Assembly (NCBI GenBank): GCA_046156035.1 | Contig: JBJXEW010000054.1 | Location: 1-64,000 of the forward strand | From: JAEUIX01 sp046156035 | GTDB taxonomy: Bacteria > Planctomycetota > Phycisphaerae > Phycisphaerales > UBA1924 | Direction: 5' to 3' | Length of the DNA: 64,000 bases | Shown here: positions 1 to 8,132 of the stretch, in pieces | Numbering within the stretch: position 1 is the first letter of the stretch | Layout of the letters: every line of letters starts with the position of its first letter | Translations under genes and position numbers: made by a program | The notes under the pieces: model-generated | What the model saw: the letters and a program-made list of their open reading frames with translations, nothing else | What the model was told of the DNA's origin: nothing | The model's database searches: none

Positions 1-1583
1 GCATGTCGGCGGATTCGGGCGGCCTGCCGCTCTATCGCAACGGCGAGTGCATCGGCGGCATCGGCGTGGAGACGGGCATCGTCGCCCCCGGCACCGCGCT
101 CCCCGCGGCCACGGGCCTTGCCCGCTATCAGGTGGACACGATCAAGCCCTCGGGGGCTCCCAGCACCGAAGAACTCATCGCCCTTGCTGGCCAGTCGGGC
201 ACCATTGCGCCCAACACGAACTTCGCCCCCACCAACAGCAACATCACGGCTGACAAGATTCTGGCTGGCGGTGTCCGCTTTGCCTACGCGTACGCGCCGC
301 CGCCCGCCACGACCCTGCCCCCGGCGCTGGTTCCGGCCAACCTGCAGTTCATCTTCCCGGCGGCCACGCCCTTCTTGGATGCCCCGGCCACGTCGTTCTT
401 CACGACGGCCACACTCCCGAACCCCAACACCTTCCCCGCCACGAACCTGACGCTGCCCAACCGCACGGGCGTGGCCACCAGCGGCGCGAGCGTGGCGGCC
501 TTCGTGCCCGGCGGCGAGGGCACCGCCTTCACCGGCGTGGCGGGAGCGGCGTTCGGCGGTCAGAACCTCACGGCGCCCGAGGTCGCGACGATCCTGAGTC
601 AGGCTCACGCCACCAACAACGTGCTCCGGGCCATGATCCGGCGGGATGTGCCTCAGTTGTCGCGCGTAACGGTGTCGGTGGTGGACACGAATGGCACGCT
701 GCTGGGCGTCTATCGCAGCGAAGACGCCCCGGTGTTTGGGTTCGATGTCTCGCTCCAGAAAGCCCGCAGCGTCGCCTTCTTCAGCCGGGCGGAGGCGGCC
801 GCGATCCTGGGCACGCACGTTGCGCCCACCCTCACGGCCGTGGGCTACGTGCCCGTCGCCGCGCCGCTGCTCTATGGCAAATACGTGGCCGCGGCCGCCG
901 CCCGCGGTGCGCCGCTGAATGGCACGATGGTGTACGGCAACCGGACGATCGGGGCCCTTGGCCGGCCCAACTTTCCGGATGGTCTGGACGGCACACCGGC
1001 GGGTCCGTATTCCGCGCTGGGCACGGTGGGCACCACGGGCGTGGGTGCCCAGAACCAGGTCTTCAGCGTCTTCAACACCGGCATCCAGACGGAGTTGATG
1101 CTCAACAACCTCGCGGCGTTCCTGGTGACGTTCGGCAGCACGCCCGGCGGCGTTCCCGGCGCGGGCGAGACGGCGGCCTTCACCACCTTCAACACCAACC
1201 GGGGCGTGCGCTCCACCGTGGGGGCAACCCCGGGTACACTCGAAACCGCGCCGCTGGTGGGCGTGCCGGCCCGCTCCACCGTGGGCGAGCCGGACGTGCT
1301 CGCGGCGGCCGGGGGCCTTCCCGGGCGGACACTGGCCAACGGCCTGCAGATTTTCGCGGGCGGCGTGCCGCTCTACAAGGGCGGGCAGTTGGTGGGGGCG
1401 GTGGGCGTGTCCGGAGACGGCATCGAGCAGGACGACAACATCGCGTTTGACGGCACGCGGGGCTTCCGCACGTTCCCGGCGGGCACGCGCACGGCCGACA
1501 ACTTCGTGCTGCCCATCAATCAGCGGCTGCCGTTTGTGAAGTTCCCGCGTGCTCCGTTCAAGGGCAACGGCATCGGGGGGTGA
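1..1583 (+). CDS. GlcG/HbpS-like heme-binding family protein (5' partial)
   Basis: The frame is open from the left edge and stops at the TGA at 1581-1583, so the true start probably lies outside the window; the first ATG at 3 sits inside a conserved domain end. Two GlcG/HbpS-type repeats can be recognised. The end of the first is at the left edge (GGLPLYRNGECIGGIGV). The second runs from about residue 195, with VTVSVVDTNGTLLGVYRSED and a FDVSLQKARSVAFF-like helix, and ends with GGVPLYKGGQLVGAVGVSGD near residue 455. The family includes extracellular heme-binding HbpS and GlcG; many members have unknown ligands. The protein is Ala/Gly/Thr-rich with no Cys, which fits an exported protein, but the N-terminus is missing so secretion cannot be judged. 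Heme binding itself is only inferred. Confidence 0.75.
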   Translation, partial: MSADSGGLPLYRNGECIGGIGVETGIVAPGTALPAATGLARYQVDTIKPSGAPSTEELIALAGQSGTIAPNTNFAPTNSNITADKILAGGVRFAYAYAPPPATTLPPALVPANLQFIFPAATPFLDAPATSFFTTATLPNPNTFPATNLTLPNRTGVATSGASVAAFVPGGEGTAFTGVAGAAFGGQNLTAPEVATILSQAHATNNVLRAMIRRDVPQLSRVTVSVVDTNGTLLGVYRSEDAPVFGFDVSLQKARSVAFFSRAEAAAILGTHVAPTLTAVGYVPVAAPLLYGKYVAAAAARGAPLNGTMVYGNRTIGALGRPNFPDGLDGTPAGPYSALGTVGTTGVGAQNQVFSVFNTGIQTELMLNNLAAFLVTFGSTPGGVPGAGETAAFTTFNTNRGVRSTVGATPGTLETAPLVGVPARSTVGEPDVLAAAGGLPGRTLANGLQIFAGGVPLYKGGQLVGAVGVSGDGIEQDDNIAFDGTRGFRTFPAGTRTADNFVLPINQRLPFVKFPRAPFKGNGIGG

Positions 1584-1610
1584 GGGCCACGCCAAGCGCC
1601 AAAGCGGGGA

Positions 1611-1668
1611 TTCACCACAAATCGCACACCCGCCGTGGCGGGGGCACAGAGGGCACAAAGGAAGACAA
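1611..1668 (+). repeat. Dispersed 9-nt-period spacer repeat, copy 1
   Basis: The spacer after the HbpS-like gene carries TTCACCAC followed by GGGCACAGA/GGGCACAAA/GGAAGACA units with a 9-nt period. The same words occur on the opposite strand at 4104-4140. Both copies are in spacers. Function unknown; similar CACxAAGG-type spacer repeats are, from memory, widespread in bacterial genomes. Confidence 0.55.
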
Positions 1669-1735
1669 CAAGCCGTTCAACGAGCGCGGCGCGTCAGCGA
1701 CCGGTCCGTGGACATCGGCTGGCCGGGCCGCATCC

Positions 1736-2473
1736 TCACCGCCGCCTGCGCGCCGCGGCCACACCGCCCAGCCCAAGCAGCGCGGCCGCGCCGGGCGCGG
1801 GCGGGAAGACCGTGACGCCCAGTTCGGTGGTCTTGGTGGAACTGGGCCCGCTCCCGCCGTTGTTCGAGAAGTAGATGCAGAAGCCCGTCACGCAGGTGAT
1901 ATCAAAGCCCGGGTCGGTGGTGACCGACGTGACGCCCTCGCCCGCCCCGGCGGGCGTGCTGGACGAGGGCGTGAGGTTGTAGTTGACCGCGTTGCCGAAG
2001 CCGGCGTTGGCGGGCAGGCGGAACGAGCGCACCTTCTCGGGCTCGGTGCCCACCTTGCTCTTGACCCACACCACGGGCGTCTGGCCGAACTCCGATTTGA
2101 CCACGAAGCGGATGATCTTGCCGCGCAGGTCCTTGCCCCCGAGCACGGACTCACCCCGGGCCGGGTCGTCGGCGTAGGTGTAGTCGTAGCCGAAGACGGT
2201 GTTGATGCCGAAGTCCTCCATCGCGGTGGAGACGAGTTCATCTCCTTCCACCGTCAGGCCCGAGGGCGTGAAGGCGGCCATGTCGGGCAGGTGGGCCGGG
2301 TCCACCGACGGCAGCGTGAGGATGGGCAGGAGCAGGCCGTCGGCGATCGCCGCGCTGAAACCCGGCCCGTCGTTGAGGAAGAAGTCCGGGTTGGCGCTGG
2401 CAGAGGCCGCGGGGCCAAGAGCGGCCATGAGCGTGAGCGCGCAGCAACCCCAGGGCTTGAGACGTGTGGACAT
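1736..2473 (-). CDS. Secreted protein with PEP-CTERM-like sorting tail
   Basis: A 245-residue protein of unknown function. The start at 2473 is chosen because GAAGGAAGGAA lies just upstream of the ATG and an N-terminal signal peptide follows (MSTRLKPWGCCALTLMAALG, then AASASA). The mature part has no motif I recognise. The C-terminus is PAPGAAALLGLGGVAAARRRR-like: a short Pro motif, a hydrophobic span and a run of Arg, the layout of PEP-CTERM/exosortase substrates. It therefore probably crosses the inner membrane by Sec and is processed at the C-terminus for surface display. It diverges from the ice-binding-like gene at 2772, which has the same tail; the 298-bp spacer between them must hold both promoters. 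No exosortase is in the window. Confidence 0.75.
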   Translation of the reverse strand: MSTRLKPWGCCALTLMAALGPAASASANPDFFLNDGPGFSAAIADGLLLPILTLPSVDPAHLPDMAAFTPSGLTVEGDELVSTAMEDFGINTVFGYDYTYADDPARGESVLGGKDLRGKIIRFVVKSEFGQTPVVWVKSKVGTEPEKVRSFRLPANAGFGNAVNYNLTPSSSTPAGAGEGVTSVTTDPGFDITCVTGFCIYFSNNGGSGPSSTKTTELGVTVFPPAPGAAALLGLGGVAAARRRR

Positions 2474-2771
2474 GGGTGTTTCCTTCCTTCGCTTCTTCGC
2501 GCACGCCGGCACAGAACAGCCCGGCGGGCACACGGCGGCCGACACAACCGCCGTGCCCACCGTACCACACGTGGCCTGCCTGTCAAGGGCGGGCACCGGT
2601 GCCGCGCCGTTTTGCGGTCGTTTCGAGGCGGATTCCCAACGCTGCCCCTCCCCCATTCGGGGAAGGCCGATGCGGGAAAGTTCCCAGTGGATGCGACGGC
2701 ATCTTGCCCAGATACTCGCTTGTTGAAACCGTTCTAACGGACGGTCAACAGGAAGTGAGTGGAAGAGAAAA

Positions 2772-3536
2772 ATGGATAGGAAGGTTTCTCTCGTAGCGAT
2801 CACGTCGCTGGTTTGTTGTTCGTTGTCTGCGCAGGGGGCGATCCTCTTGGGCACGGCCGGCAACTTCGCGGTCCTCGCGGGTTCGGCCATCACCAACACC
2901 GGGCCCTCGGTGGTCGAGGGCGGGCACGTGGGTGTCAGCCCGGGCACGGCCATCACGGGCTTCCCGCCCGGCATGGTGGCGCCCCCGGGTGTCTTGCACT
3001 CGGCCGGCCCCGTGGCGTTGCAGGCGCAAGACGACCTCACCACGGCCTACAACGTGGCGGCAGGCCTGCCGGTGACGCAGGTGCTGACGGGCGTGGACCT
3101 GGGCACAGTCGTGCTCACGCCGGGCGTCTACTTCTTCTCCAGTTCGGCCCAGTTGACGGGCCAGCTCACGCTTGATGCGCAGGGCGACCCGGATGCCGAG
3201 TTCGTCTTCCAGATCGGCTCCACGCTCACCACGGCCAGCGCGTCGTCGGTCGTCATGATCAACGCGGCCGGCGAGTTGGGGTGCAACGTCTTCTGGCAGG
3301 TGGGCTCATCGGCCACGCTGGGCACGGGCACGGACTTCGTCGGCCACATCATGGCCCTGGCGAGCATCACGATGAACACCGGCTCGAGCATCATCGAGGG
3401 GAGCGCGCTGGCCCGCAACGGCGCGGTCACGCTCGACGACAACCACATCGTCAACTGCGTCGATGTGATCCCGACACCCTCCGGCGCGGCGCTGGCGGCC
3501 CTGGGCGGTTTGCTGGCGGCACGCCGGAGAAGGTGA
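2772..3536 (+). CDS. DUF3494 (ice-binding-like) secreted protein with sorting tail
   Basis: 254 residues. After a signal peptide (MDRKVSLVAITSLVCCSLSA) comes a typical DUF3494 beginning, LGTAGNFAVLAGSAITNTG, then VVEGGHVGVSPGTAITGFPP and the conserved AQDDLTTAYN helix and LGTVVLTPGVYFF segment. This fold is a right-handed beta-solenoid first described in ice-binding proteins of polar microbes and now seen in many non-polar bacteria, probably as an adhesive surface domain; ice binding here is not implied. The C-terminus, IPTPSGAALAALGGLLAARR plus two Arg, is a PEP-CTERM-like sorting signal. The start is supported by GGAAGAG about 7 nt upstream. Confidence 0.85.
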   Translation: MDRKVSLVAITSLVCCSLSAQGAILLGTAGNFAVLAGSAITNTGPSVVEGGHVGVSPGTAITGFPPGMVAPPGVLHSAGPVALQAQDDLTTAYNVAAGLPVTQVLTGVDLGTVVLTPGVYFFSSSAQLTGQLTLDAQGDPDAEFVFQIGSTLTTASASSVVMINAAGELGCNVFWQVGSSATLGTGTDFVGHIMALASITMNTGSSIIEGSALARNGAVTLDDNHIVNCVDVIPTPSGAALAALGGLLAARRRR

Positions 3537-3537
3537 G

Positions 3538-3915
3538 AGGCGGACCGCTGGGGGAGAGAGGCGGACCACGGGACCAGCAACGTGGACCGCGGGAGGAGAG
3601 CGGTGAGCCGCGGGCCGACAGCCGTCAGCCGCAAGCGGTTGGCCGTCGGCCGGAGGAGAGACGGGTTTATCCGCGCCGCGCTGCGTCCCTGTGACGCGGC
3701 GCGAGCGCGGTTTTCGTTGCGCGAGCACGGGCTCAGGTCGCGCGAGCGCGGATTCGCGCGGCGCGACGTGCCATTCAGGCGACGGCGCATGCCATTCGCG
3801 CCGCGCGACAGGCCTTTCAGGTGACGGCGCGTGCCATTCGGGACGCGCGACGTGCCATTCGCGCCGCGCGCCGGATGGTTTGCGCCCGGCGCGCGGCTTG
3901 AAAACCGGCAAGAAT
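3538..3915. repeat. Degenerate 21-bp tandem array, about 18 units
   Basis: The 656-bp gene-free stretch between 3536 and 4193 begins with a regular array of 21-bp units. Units 12, 13, 15 and 16 start at 3769, 3790, 3832 and 3853 with TGCCATTC and continue GCGCCGCGCGAC-like; unit 14 (3811) is a variant, GGCCTTTCAGG. Earlier units (3538, 3559, 3580, 3601, 3622, 3643) are the more diverged AGGCGGACCGCGGGAGGAGAG type. Because 21 is a multiple of three, several frames stay open and read as 7-residue repeats on both strands; none has a start signal or known domain, so I do not call a gene. 21 bp is two turns of B-DNA, so the units lie on one face of the helix. The rest of the stretch, to 4192, holds the two short repeats listed below and the hldE promoter. 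Confidence 0.7.
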
Positions 3916-3990
3916 GGCCCGATTCTCGCCGCGAAGCACGAGCGCACACCGAATGCACAGGTCACTGTTCGGGTTATCGCGCTGTGCGCT

Positions 3991-4022
3991 CACCAGTGCC
4001 CGGTGCCCAGTCCCCAGTACCC
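3991..4022. repeat. Heptanucleotide tandem repeat (CAGTSCC type)
   Basis: Four 7-nt units (CAGTGCC, CGGTGCC, CAGTCCC, CAGTACC) in tandem. The 28-nt core at 3991-4018 recurs at 14402-14429 with a single difference. Both copies lie between genes. Confidence 0.65.
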
Positions 4023-4103
4023 ATTCAACTGCCGCTCCCTGACGGTCGCGGTTCGTCCTCGGCACCTCAAAGAACCCGAGCCGCCCCTCACGGTCGGGCT
4101 GCA

Positions 4104-4140
4104 TGTCTTCCTTTGTGCCCTTCGTGCCTTGGTGGTGAAC
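4104..4140 (-). repeat. Dispersed 9-nt-period spacer repeat, copy 2
   Basis: Read on the minus strand this is TTCACCACCAAGGCACGAAG followed by GGCACAAAGGAAGACA, matching the copy at 1611-1668 in order and spacing of its words, in inverted orientation. Confidence 0.55.
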
Positions 4141-4178
4141 GTCCGGGTACTGCGCCGCCGCCCGGAGCACCCCCTCTC

Positions 4179-4184
4179 TACACT
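4179..4184 (+). promoter_or_regulatory. Putative -10 element TACACT of hldE
   Basis: TACACT ends 8 nt before the hldE ATG at 4193. Transcription starting about 7 nt after a -10 box would begin close to the start codon, so the mRNA may be leaderless. No convincing -35 box is seen. Confidence 0.4.
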
Positions 4185-4192
4185 CACGCCGG

Positions 4193-5716
4193 ATGTCGAA
4201 ACTGCTGGACCATCTGGGCGCGTGGCGGGGCGTGCGGGCGCTGGTGGTGGGCGACTTCATGCTCGACCAACTGGAGTTCGGCCACGCCGACCGCCTGAGC
4301 AACGATGCGCCGGTGCCGGTGCTGCACGTGCAGCGGGTGGAGGAGCGGCCCGGTGGTGCCGCGAACGTGTGCCTGGACCTGGCCGCGATGCGGGCCACGG
4401 TGCACGCCTTCGGGCTGGTGGGTGACGACGGGCACGGCGATACGCTGCGGACGCTGCTCAAGCGGAGCGGGATCAGGGCCGACGGGATCGTGACCGACGG
4501 GGGCCGGCCCACGACGCGGAAGAAGAGCCTGATCGGCCTGGCGCAACACCGCCACGCGCAGAAGATGTTCAGGCTTGATTATGAATCGCAGGCCCCGGTG
4601 GACGCGGCCGTGCGCGAGAAGATCGTGGCCGCGTTCCGCAGCGCGCTGAGCGGGGCGGATGTCGTCTGCATCGAGGACTACCAGAAGGGTGTGTGCACGA
4701 GCGAGCTGTGCCGCGCCGTGATTGATGAGGCGAAGAAGGCGGGCGTGCCGGTGATGGTGGACCCCGCGGCGGTCAGCGATTACAGCAAGTATCGCGGCTG
4801 CACGACCATCACGCCCAACCGCAGCGAGGCCCAGCGGGCCACGGGCCTGCACGTTCCTGACGAGGGCGCGGCTGAACTCTTCGCACCGCTGGCGGCAAAA
4901 CTGATCGAGACGCTGGGGCTGGAGGCGGCGGTCATCACGCTGGACAAGCAGGGCGCGCTGCTGATGGAGCGCGAGGGCGAGGGGCGAGTGGTGCCGACGG
5001 TGGCGCGGCGTGTGTACGACGTGACCGGTGCGGGCGACATGGTGCTGGCGGCGCTGGCCGCGGGGCGGGCCAACGGCCTGGAGTGGTACGAGGCGGTGCG
5101 GCTGGCCAACGCCGCGGCGGGGCTGGAGGTGGAGGAGTTCGGCGTGGTGCCGATCGCGATTGAGCGGATTCATGCCGACGTGCTGGCGCGGGAGCGGACG
5201 ACGCGGGGCAAGTTGCGGACGCTGGACGAACTGCTGGTGGAGTTGGCGGCGGTGCGGAGCGTGAAGGGTGGTGGGGGGGGCGGCAAGGATGGCACCCCCG
5301 CGCGGGTGGTGTTTGCCAACGGGTGCTTTGACGTGCTGCACGCGGGGCACGTGAGTTTGCTGCGAAGGGCCGCCGCGCTGGGAGACTTTCTGGTCGTGGC
5401 GATCAACAGCGATGAGTCGGTGCGGAAACTCAAGGGGCCTGATCGGCCCGTGTACACGCTGGCGGACCGGGCACAACTGCTGGGCGAACTGGAGTGTGTG
5501 GGGGCGGTGGTGGAGTTTGCCGACGACACGCCCGAGCGGCTGGTGCGGGCGATACGGCCGGAGGTGCTGGTGAAGGGGGCGCAGTACGAGAAGGCGAGCA
5601 TTCCCGGGGCGGCGTTCGTCGAGAGCATCGGCGGGCGCGTGGCCCTCTTGGGGATTGTGGAGGGGCGGAGCACGACGGGAACGCTCAAGAAGATCCGCGG
5701 CGAGGGCGCAGGCTGA
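4193..5716 (+). CDS. hldE: Bifunctional heptose-7-phosphate kinase / heptose-1-phosphate adenylyltransferase HldE
   Basis: 507 residues, the usual length for fused HldE (RfaE). It phosphorylates D-glycero-beta-D-manno-heptose 7-phosphate at C1 and later adds AMP to give ADP-heptose, the precursor of the LPS inner core. Residues 1-330 are a PfkB/ribokinase domain: VVGDFMLDQ near the start, PGGAANVCLD at about 56, and the catalytic DVTGAGD near 281. Residues 370-507 are a nucleotidyltransferase with FANGCFDVLHAGH (HxGH motif, about 380) and KLKGPDRPV. The linker contains a Gly run encoded by an uninterrupted G8 tract at 5273-5280, which could slip and separate the two activities. The gene stands alone; its LPS partners kpsF and kdsC are 32 kb away. 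GmhA and GmhB are not in the window. Confidence 0.95.
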   Translation: MSKLLDHLGAWRGVRALVVGDFMLDQLEFGHADRLSNDAPVPVLHVQRVEERPGGAANVCLDLAAMRATVHAFGLVGDDGHGDTLRTLLKRSGIRADGIVTDGGRPTTRKKSLIGLAQHRHAQKMFRLDYESQAPVDAAVREKIVAAFRSALSGADVVCIEDYQKGVCTSELCRAVIDEAKKAGVPVMVDPAAVSDYSKYRGCTTITPNRSEAQRATGLHVPDEGAAELFAPLAAKLIETLGLEAAVITLDKQGALLMEREGEGRVVPTVARRVYDVTGAGDMVLAALAAGRANGLEWYEAVRLANAAAGLEVEEFGVVPIAIERIHADVLARERTTRGKLRTLDELLVELAAVRSVKGGGGGGKDGTPARVVFANGCFDVLHAGHVSLLRRAAALGDFLVVAINSDESVRKLKGPDRPVYTLADRAQLLGELECVGAVVEFADDTPERLVRAIRPEVLVKGAQYEKASIPGAAFVESIGGRVALLGIVEGRSTTGTLKKIRGEGAG

Positions 5717-5744
5717 AGACCCGGCCCCGCGAGCCGCAAACCCG

Positions 5745-6782
5745 CTACCGCCAGTCGAGAACGATCTTGCCGAACTGCTCGGCGGTGTGCAACCGCTGGA
5801 AGGCCGCTAGGCCCTGCGCGGCGGGGAAGACGCGGTCAATGACGGGCTTGAACGCGCCGGCGCGGTAGAGGGCGACGACCGCGGCGAACTCGCTGTTGCT
5901 CCCCATGGTGGAGCCGAGAATGCGCAGTTGCCGCCAGAAGACGGCGGAGAGGTCGGTGGTGGCATCGCCGCCGCTGGTGGCCCCGCAGGTGACGAACGCC
6001 CCGCCGCGGCAGAGGGACTTGATGCTGGAAAGGTGCGTGGCCTTGCCGACGGAGTCGATGACGACGTCTACGCCACGCTTGCTCGTGAAGGCGCGAACCT
6101 CGCCGGACCAGTCGGCGCCTGTGTCGAGGACGCAGAGTGCGGCACCGAGTGCCTTGGCGCGGTCGAGTTTGGATTGGTGGCGGCTGGTGACGGCCACGGG
6201 GCAGCCGAGGTAGTTGGCGATCTTGAGCGCGGCGAGGGCGACGCCACCGCCGATGCCGGTGATGAGCACGCTCTGGCCGGGGGCGATGCCGGCCTTGGCG
6301 AACATGGAGTAGGCGGTGAGGAACGTGAGACCCATCGCGGCGACCTCGGCGGGGTCGGCATCGGGGGCCACGGCTTGCAGGTTGGCGACGGGCGCGGTGA
6401 AGGCGGCCCGGTGGGTGCCGTGCGTCTGCTCGCCCAGCAGCGTGTGGGCGGTGAACCGCGCGGCGGGGCCGTCGAAGGGGCGGGGCGATTCGGGGGCGTA
6501 TTGCACGGCGTTGAGAACCACCTTGGTTCCAACCCACGCAGGCTCGACGCCCGGGCCCACGGCCTCGACCATGCCGCAGGCATCGGAGCCGCTCACGCGC
6601 GGGTAGGGGAGTTTGCCCATGGCGCCGATGGCGACCCAGACATCAAGGTGGTTGAGTGCGGAGCAGAGCGTGCGCACGCGGGCGTGGCCCGCCGGTGGCT
6701 GAGCGTCGTCGGGCCAGTCGGTGCGGAAGGCGACGTTGGCGGCCAGGGCAGGGTCCGGGGCGGTGATGACCAGCGCGTTCAT
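5745..6782 (-). CDS. Zinc-type alcohol dehydrogenase-like / quinone oxidoreductase (MDR family)
   Basis: 345 residues, a normal length for the medium-chain dehydrogenase/reductase family. The N-terminal GroES-like domain is recognisable (LNHLDVWVAIG, then GSDACGMVEAVGPGVEP). The Rossmann domain carries SVLITGIGGGVALAALKIAN, matching the AxGGVG-type NADP loop, with a basic SRHQSKLDRAKALGA segment that favours NADPH. The structural-zinc cysteine cluster of alcohol dehydrogenases is absent, so a quinone or enone reductase is more likely than an alcohol dehydrogenase. The ATG at 6782 is used; a TTG at 6797 is an alternative. TACCGT lies 5 nt upstream of the ATG, suggesting a leaderless transcript that begins just after the rplS terminator. 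Substrate cannot be assigned. Confidence 0.85.
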   Translation of the reverse strand: MNALVITAPDPALAANVAFRTDWPDDAQPPAGHARVRTLCSALNHLDVWVAIGAMGKLPYPRVSGSDACGMVEAVGPGVEPAWVGTKVVLNAVQYAPESPRPFDGPAARFTAHTLLGEQTHGTHRAAFTAPVANLQAVAPDADPAEVAAMGLTFLTAYSMFAKAGIAPGQSVLITGIGGGVALAALKIANYLGCPVAVTSRHQSKLDRAKALGAALCVLDTGADWSGEVRAFTSKRGVDVVIDSVGKATHLSSIKSLCRGGAFVTCGATSGGDATTDLSAVFWRQLRILGSTMGSNSEFAAVVALYRAGAFKPVIDRVFPAAQGLAAFQRLHTAEQFGKIVLDWR

Positions 6783-6802
6783 GGCCCACGGTAGCAAAAC
6801 AA

Positions 6803-6837
6803 GCGAGGCCCGGCAGCGTGGTGCGGCCGGGCCTCGC
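6803..6837 (-). terminator. Rho-independent terminator of rplS
   Basis: Perfect 12-bp stem (GCGAGGCCCGGC at 6803-6814, its complement at 6826-6837) with an 11-nt loop. On the minus strand it is followed by TTGTTTT. It lies downstream of rplS and directly upstream of the oxidoreductase. Confidence 0.75.
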
Positions 6838-6893
6838 GGGTGAGCGTTTGGATGGACGCAGCGAAGGCGGTGTGCGAAGCGAAGGCGGCGCGA

Positions 6894-7346
6894 TCAGGCC
6901 TTGGGGGTAGCGGCCGCGGGGGCCGCGGCCGTAACCGGCGCGGCGGCGGAGATGACGCCGCCCGTGGTGGGCTGACCCTTGACGTGGTGCATCTGGCGGC
7001 GACGGTCAGAGAGGCGGCGGCTCTTGCCGGCGCGGTCGCGCAGGTAGTAGAGTTTCGCACGCCGGGCACTGCCGCGACGAACCACGTCGAAGCGGGCGAT
7101 GCGCGGCGAGTTGATGGGGAAGATGCGCTCCACGCCCATCTCCTCAACGATGCGGCGGACCATGATCATCTCGTTGATGCCGCCGCCGGAGCGGGAGATG
7201 AGCACGCCGGTGAAGACCTGCACGCGTTCCTTGTCGCCCTCCACGATGCGGCAGTGCACGCTGATGGTGTCGCCGACGTCCATGCGCGGGATGTCGGTCT
7301 TGAGGACAGACTTGTTGACGGAATCCATGATGGCTTGGAGCGACAT
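6894..7346 (-). CDS. rplS: 50S ribosomal protein L19
   Basis: 150 residues. The core has the hallmarks of L19: DVGDTISVHCRIVEGDKERV, QVFTGVLISRSGGG, VRRIVEEMGVERIFPINSP and RRGSARRAKLYYLRDRAGK. L19 sits at the interface of the ribosomal subunits. The start MSLQAIMDSVNKS (ATG at 7346) gives the expected N-terminus. The C-terminus carries an extra Ala/Pro/Thr-rich tail of about 35 residues beyond the usual end, as seen in some planctomycetes (inference). In many bacteria rplS follows trmD in an rpsP-rimM-trmD-rplS operon; here it is more than 6 kb from trmD and has its own terminator. Confidence 0.97.
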   Translation of the reverse strand: MSLQAIMDSVNKSVLKTDIPRMDVGDTISVHCRIVEGDKERVQVFTGVLISRSGGGINEMIMVRRIVEEMGVERIFPINSPRIARFDVVRRGSARRAKLYYLRDRAGKSRRLSDRRRQMHHVKGQPTTGGVISAAAPVTAAAPAAATPKA

Positions 7347-7476
7347 AGGTTGAACTCGCAGGGGCCGGTTGTCCGGGCCGGTGGGGCCGAGATACCGGGG
7401 GCAACGATAAGCGGGATGGAGGTGTGAATCCACTCTGGAGGGGTACGGAGCGAACACGGTTCGGCCCCTGATCGGC

Positions 7477-8097
7477 CTACAAACCCGCCGCGGCGAGCCA
7501 GGCGCTGGGCTGCTTGCCCAGGGCCGCAGCGATGGCGACCATGGATTCCATGCTCGGCAGGTGGGCGCCGCGCTCGATGGAGGACAACTGGCTGGTGGAC
7601 AGGGCCGAGGCCTCGGAGAGGTCTTTGAGCGTCCAGTCGCGCTGCGTGCGGGCGAGTTTGATCTGGCGGCCCAGTTCGGCCCGCAGGCGGTCTTGCGGGC
7701 GCTGGCCCAGGCCCAGCGCCGCGGCGGCCTGAGCGAGGGTTTTGTTCATCTCGGCGAGGGTGAAGGGCTTGGCGAGGTAGTCGAAGACGTCCTGCTTGAA
7801 GGTCTGACGCATCGAGTCCATCGTGGGGTAGCCCGTGACCACGATCACGCACACCTTGGGCCAGCGCTTGCGGAGTTCTTCCAGCACCTGCTCGCCCGAG
7901 GCGCGGCCCATCTTGATGTCGAGCAGCACCACGTCCGGCAGGCGAGCCTCGCAGGTGGCAAAGAACTCCTCGGGCGTGCCGACGGCGCGGACGTCGTGGC
8001 CGCCGCCCTCATCGGACCCGAGCATGGCCGCGATGAACTGGCGGAAGTCGGGGTCGTCGTCGAGGGCGACGATGGAGAGTGGCGGGAGGTCGGCCAT
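7477..8097 (-). CDS. Response regulator: receiver domain fused to XRE-type helix-turn-helix
   Basis: 206 residues. Residues 5-125 form a receiver domain with the acidic cluster DDD at 13-15, phospho-acceptor Asp60 in VVLLDIKMG, Thr88 in VVTGYPT and Lys110 in DYLAKPF, so it should be phosphorylatable. Residues 140-203 are a Cro/C1-type helix-turn-helix (LGRQIKLARTQRDWTLKDLS, then SQLSSIERGAHLPSMESM), the DNA-binding unit of phage-repressor-like regulators rather than the winged helix or Fis domain of common response regulators. It starts 35 bp after the histidine kinase gene on the same strand, so the two form a two-component pair. TAAACT lies 7 nt upstream of its ATG, so it may also have its own promoter. 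Targets unknown. Confidence 0.9.
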   Translation of the reverse strand: MADLPPLSIVALDDDPDFRQFIAAMLGSDEGGGHDVRAVGTPEEFFATCEARLPDVVLLDIKMGRASGEQVLEELRKRWPKVCVIVVTGYPTMDSMRQTFKQDVFDYLAKPFTLAEMNKTLAQAAAALGLGQRPQDRLRAELGRQIKLARTQRDWTLKDLSEASALSTSQLSSIERGAHLPSMESMVAIAAALGKQPSAWLAAAGL

Positions 8098-8132
8098 GAG
8101 AGGGAGTTTAGCGGCAGGGGGTGCAGCGGCGT

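Noticed and set aside
3538..3915. CRISPR array
   Set aside because: Units are contiguous with no unique spacers, and there are no cas genes.
3128..4425. Long open frames on both strands over the 21-bp array (up to 276 residues)
   Set aside because: They are explained by the three-base phase of the repeat; they overlap real genes and lack start signals.
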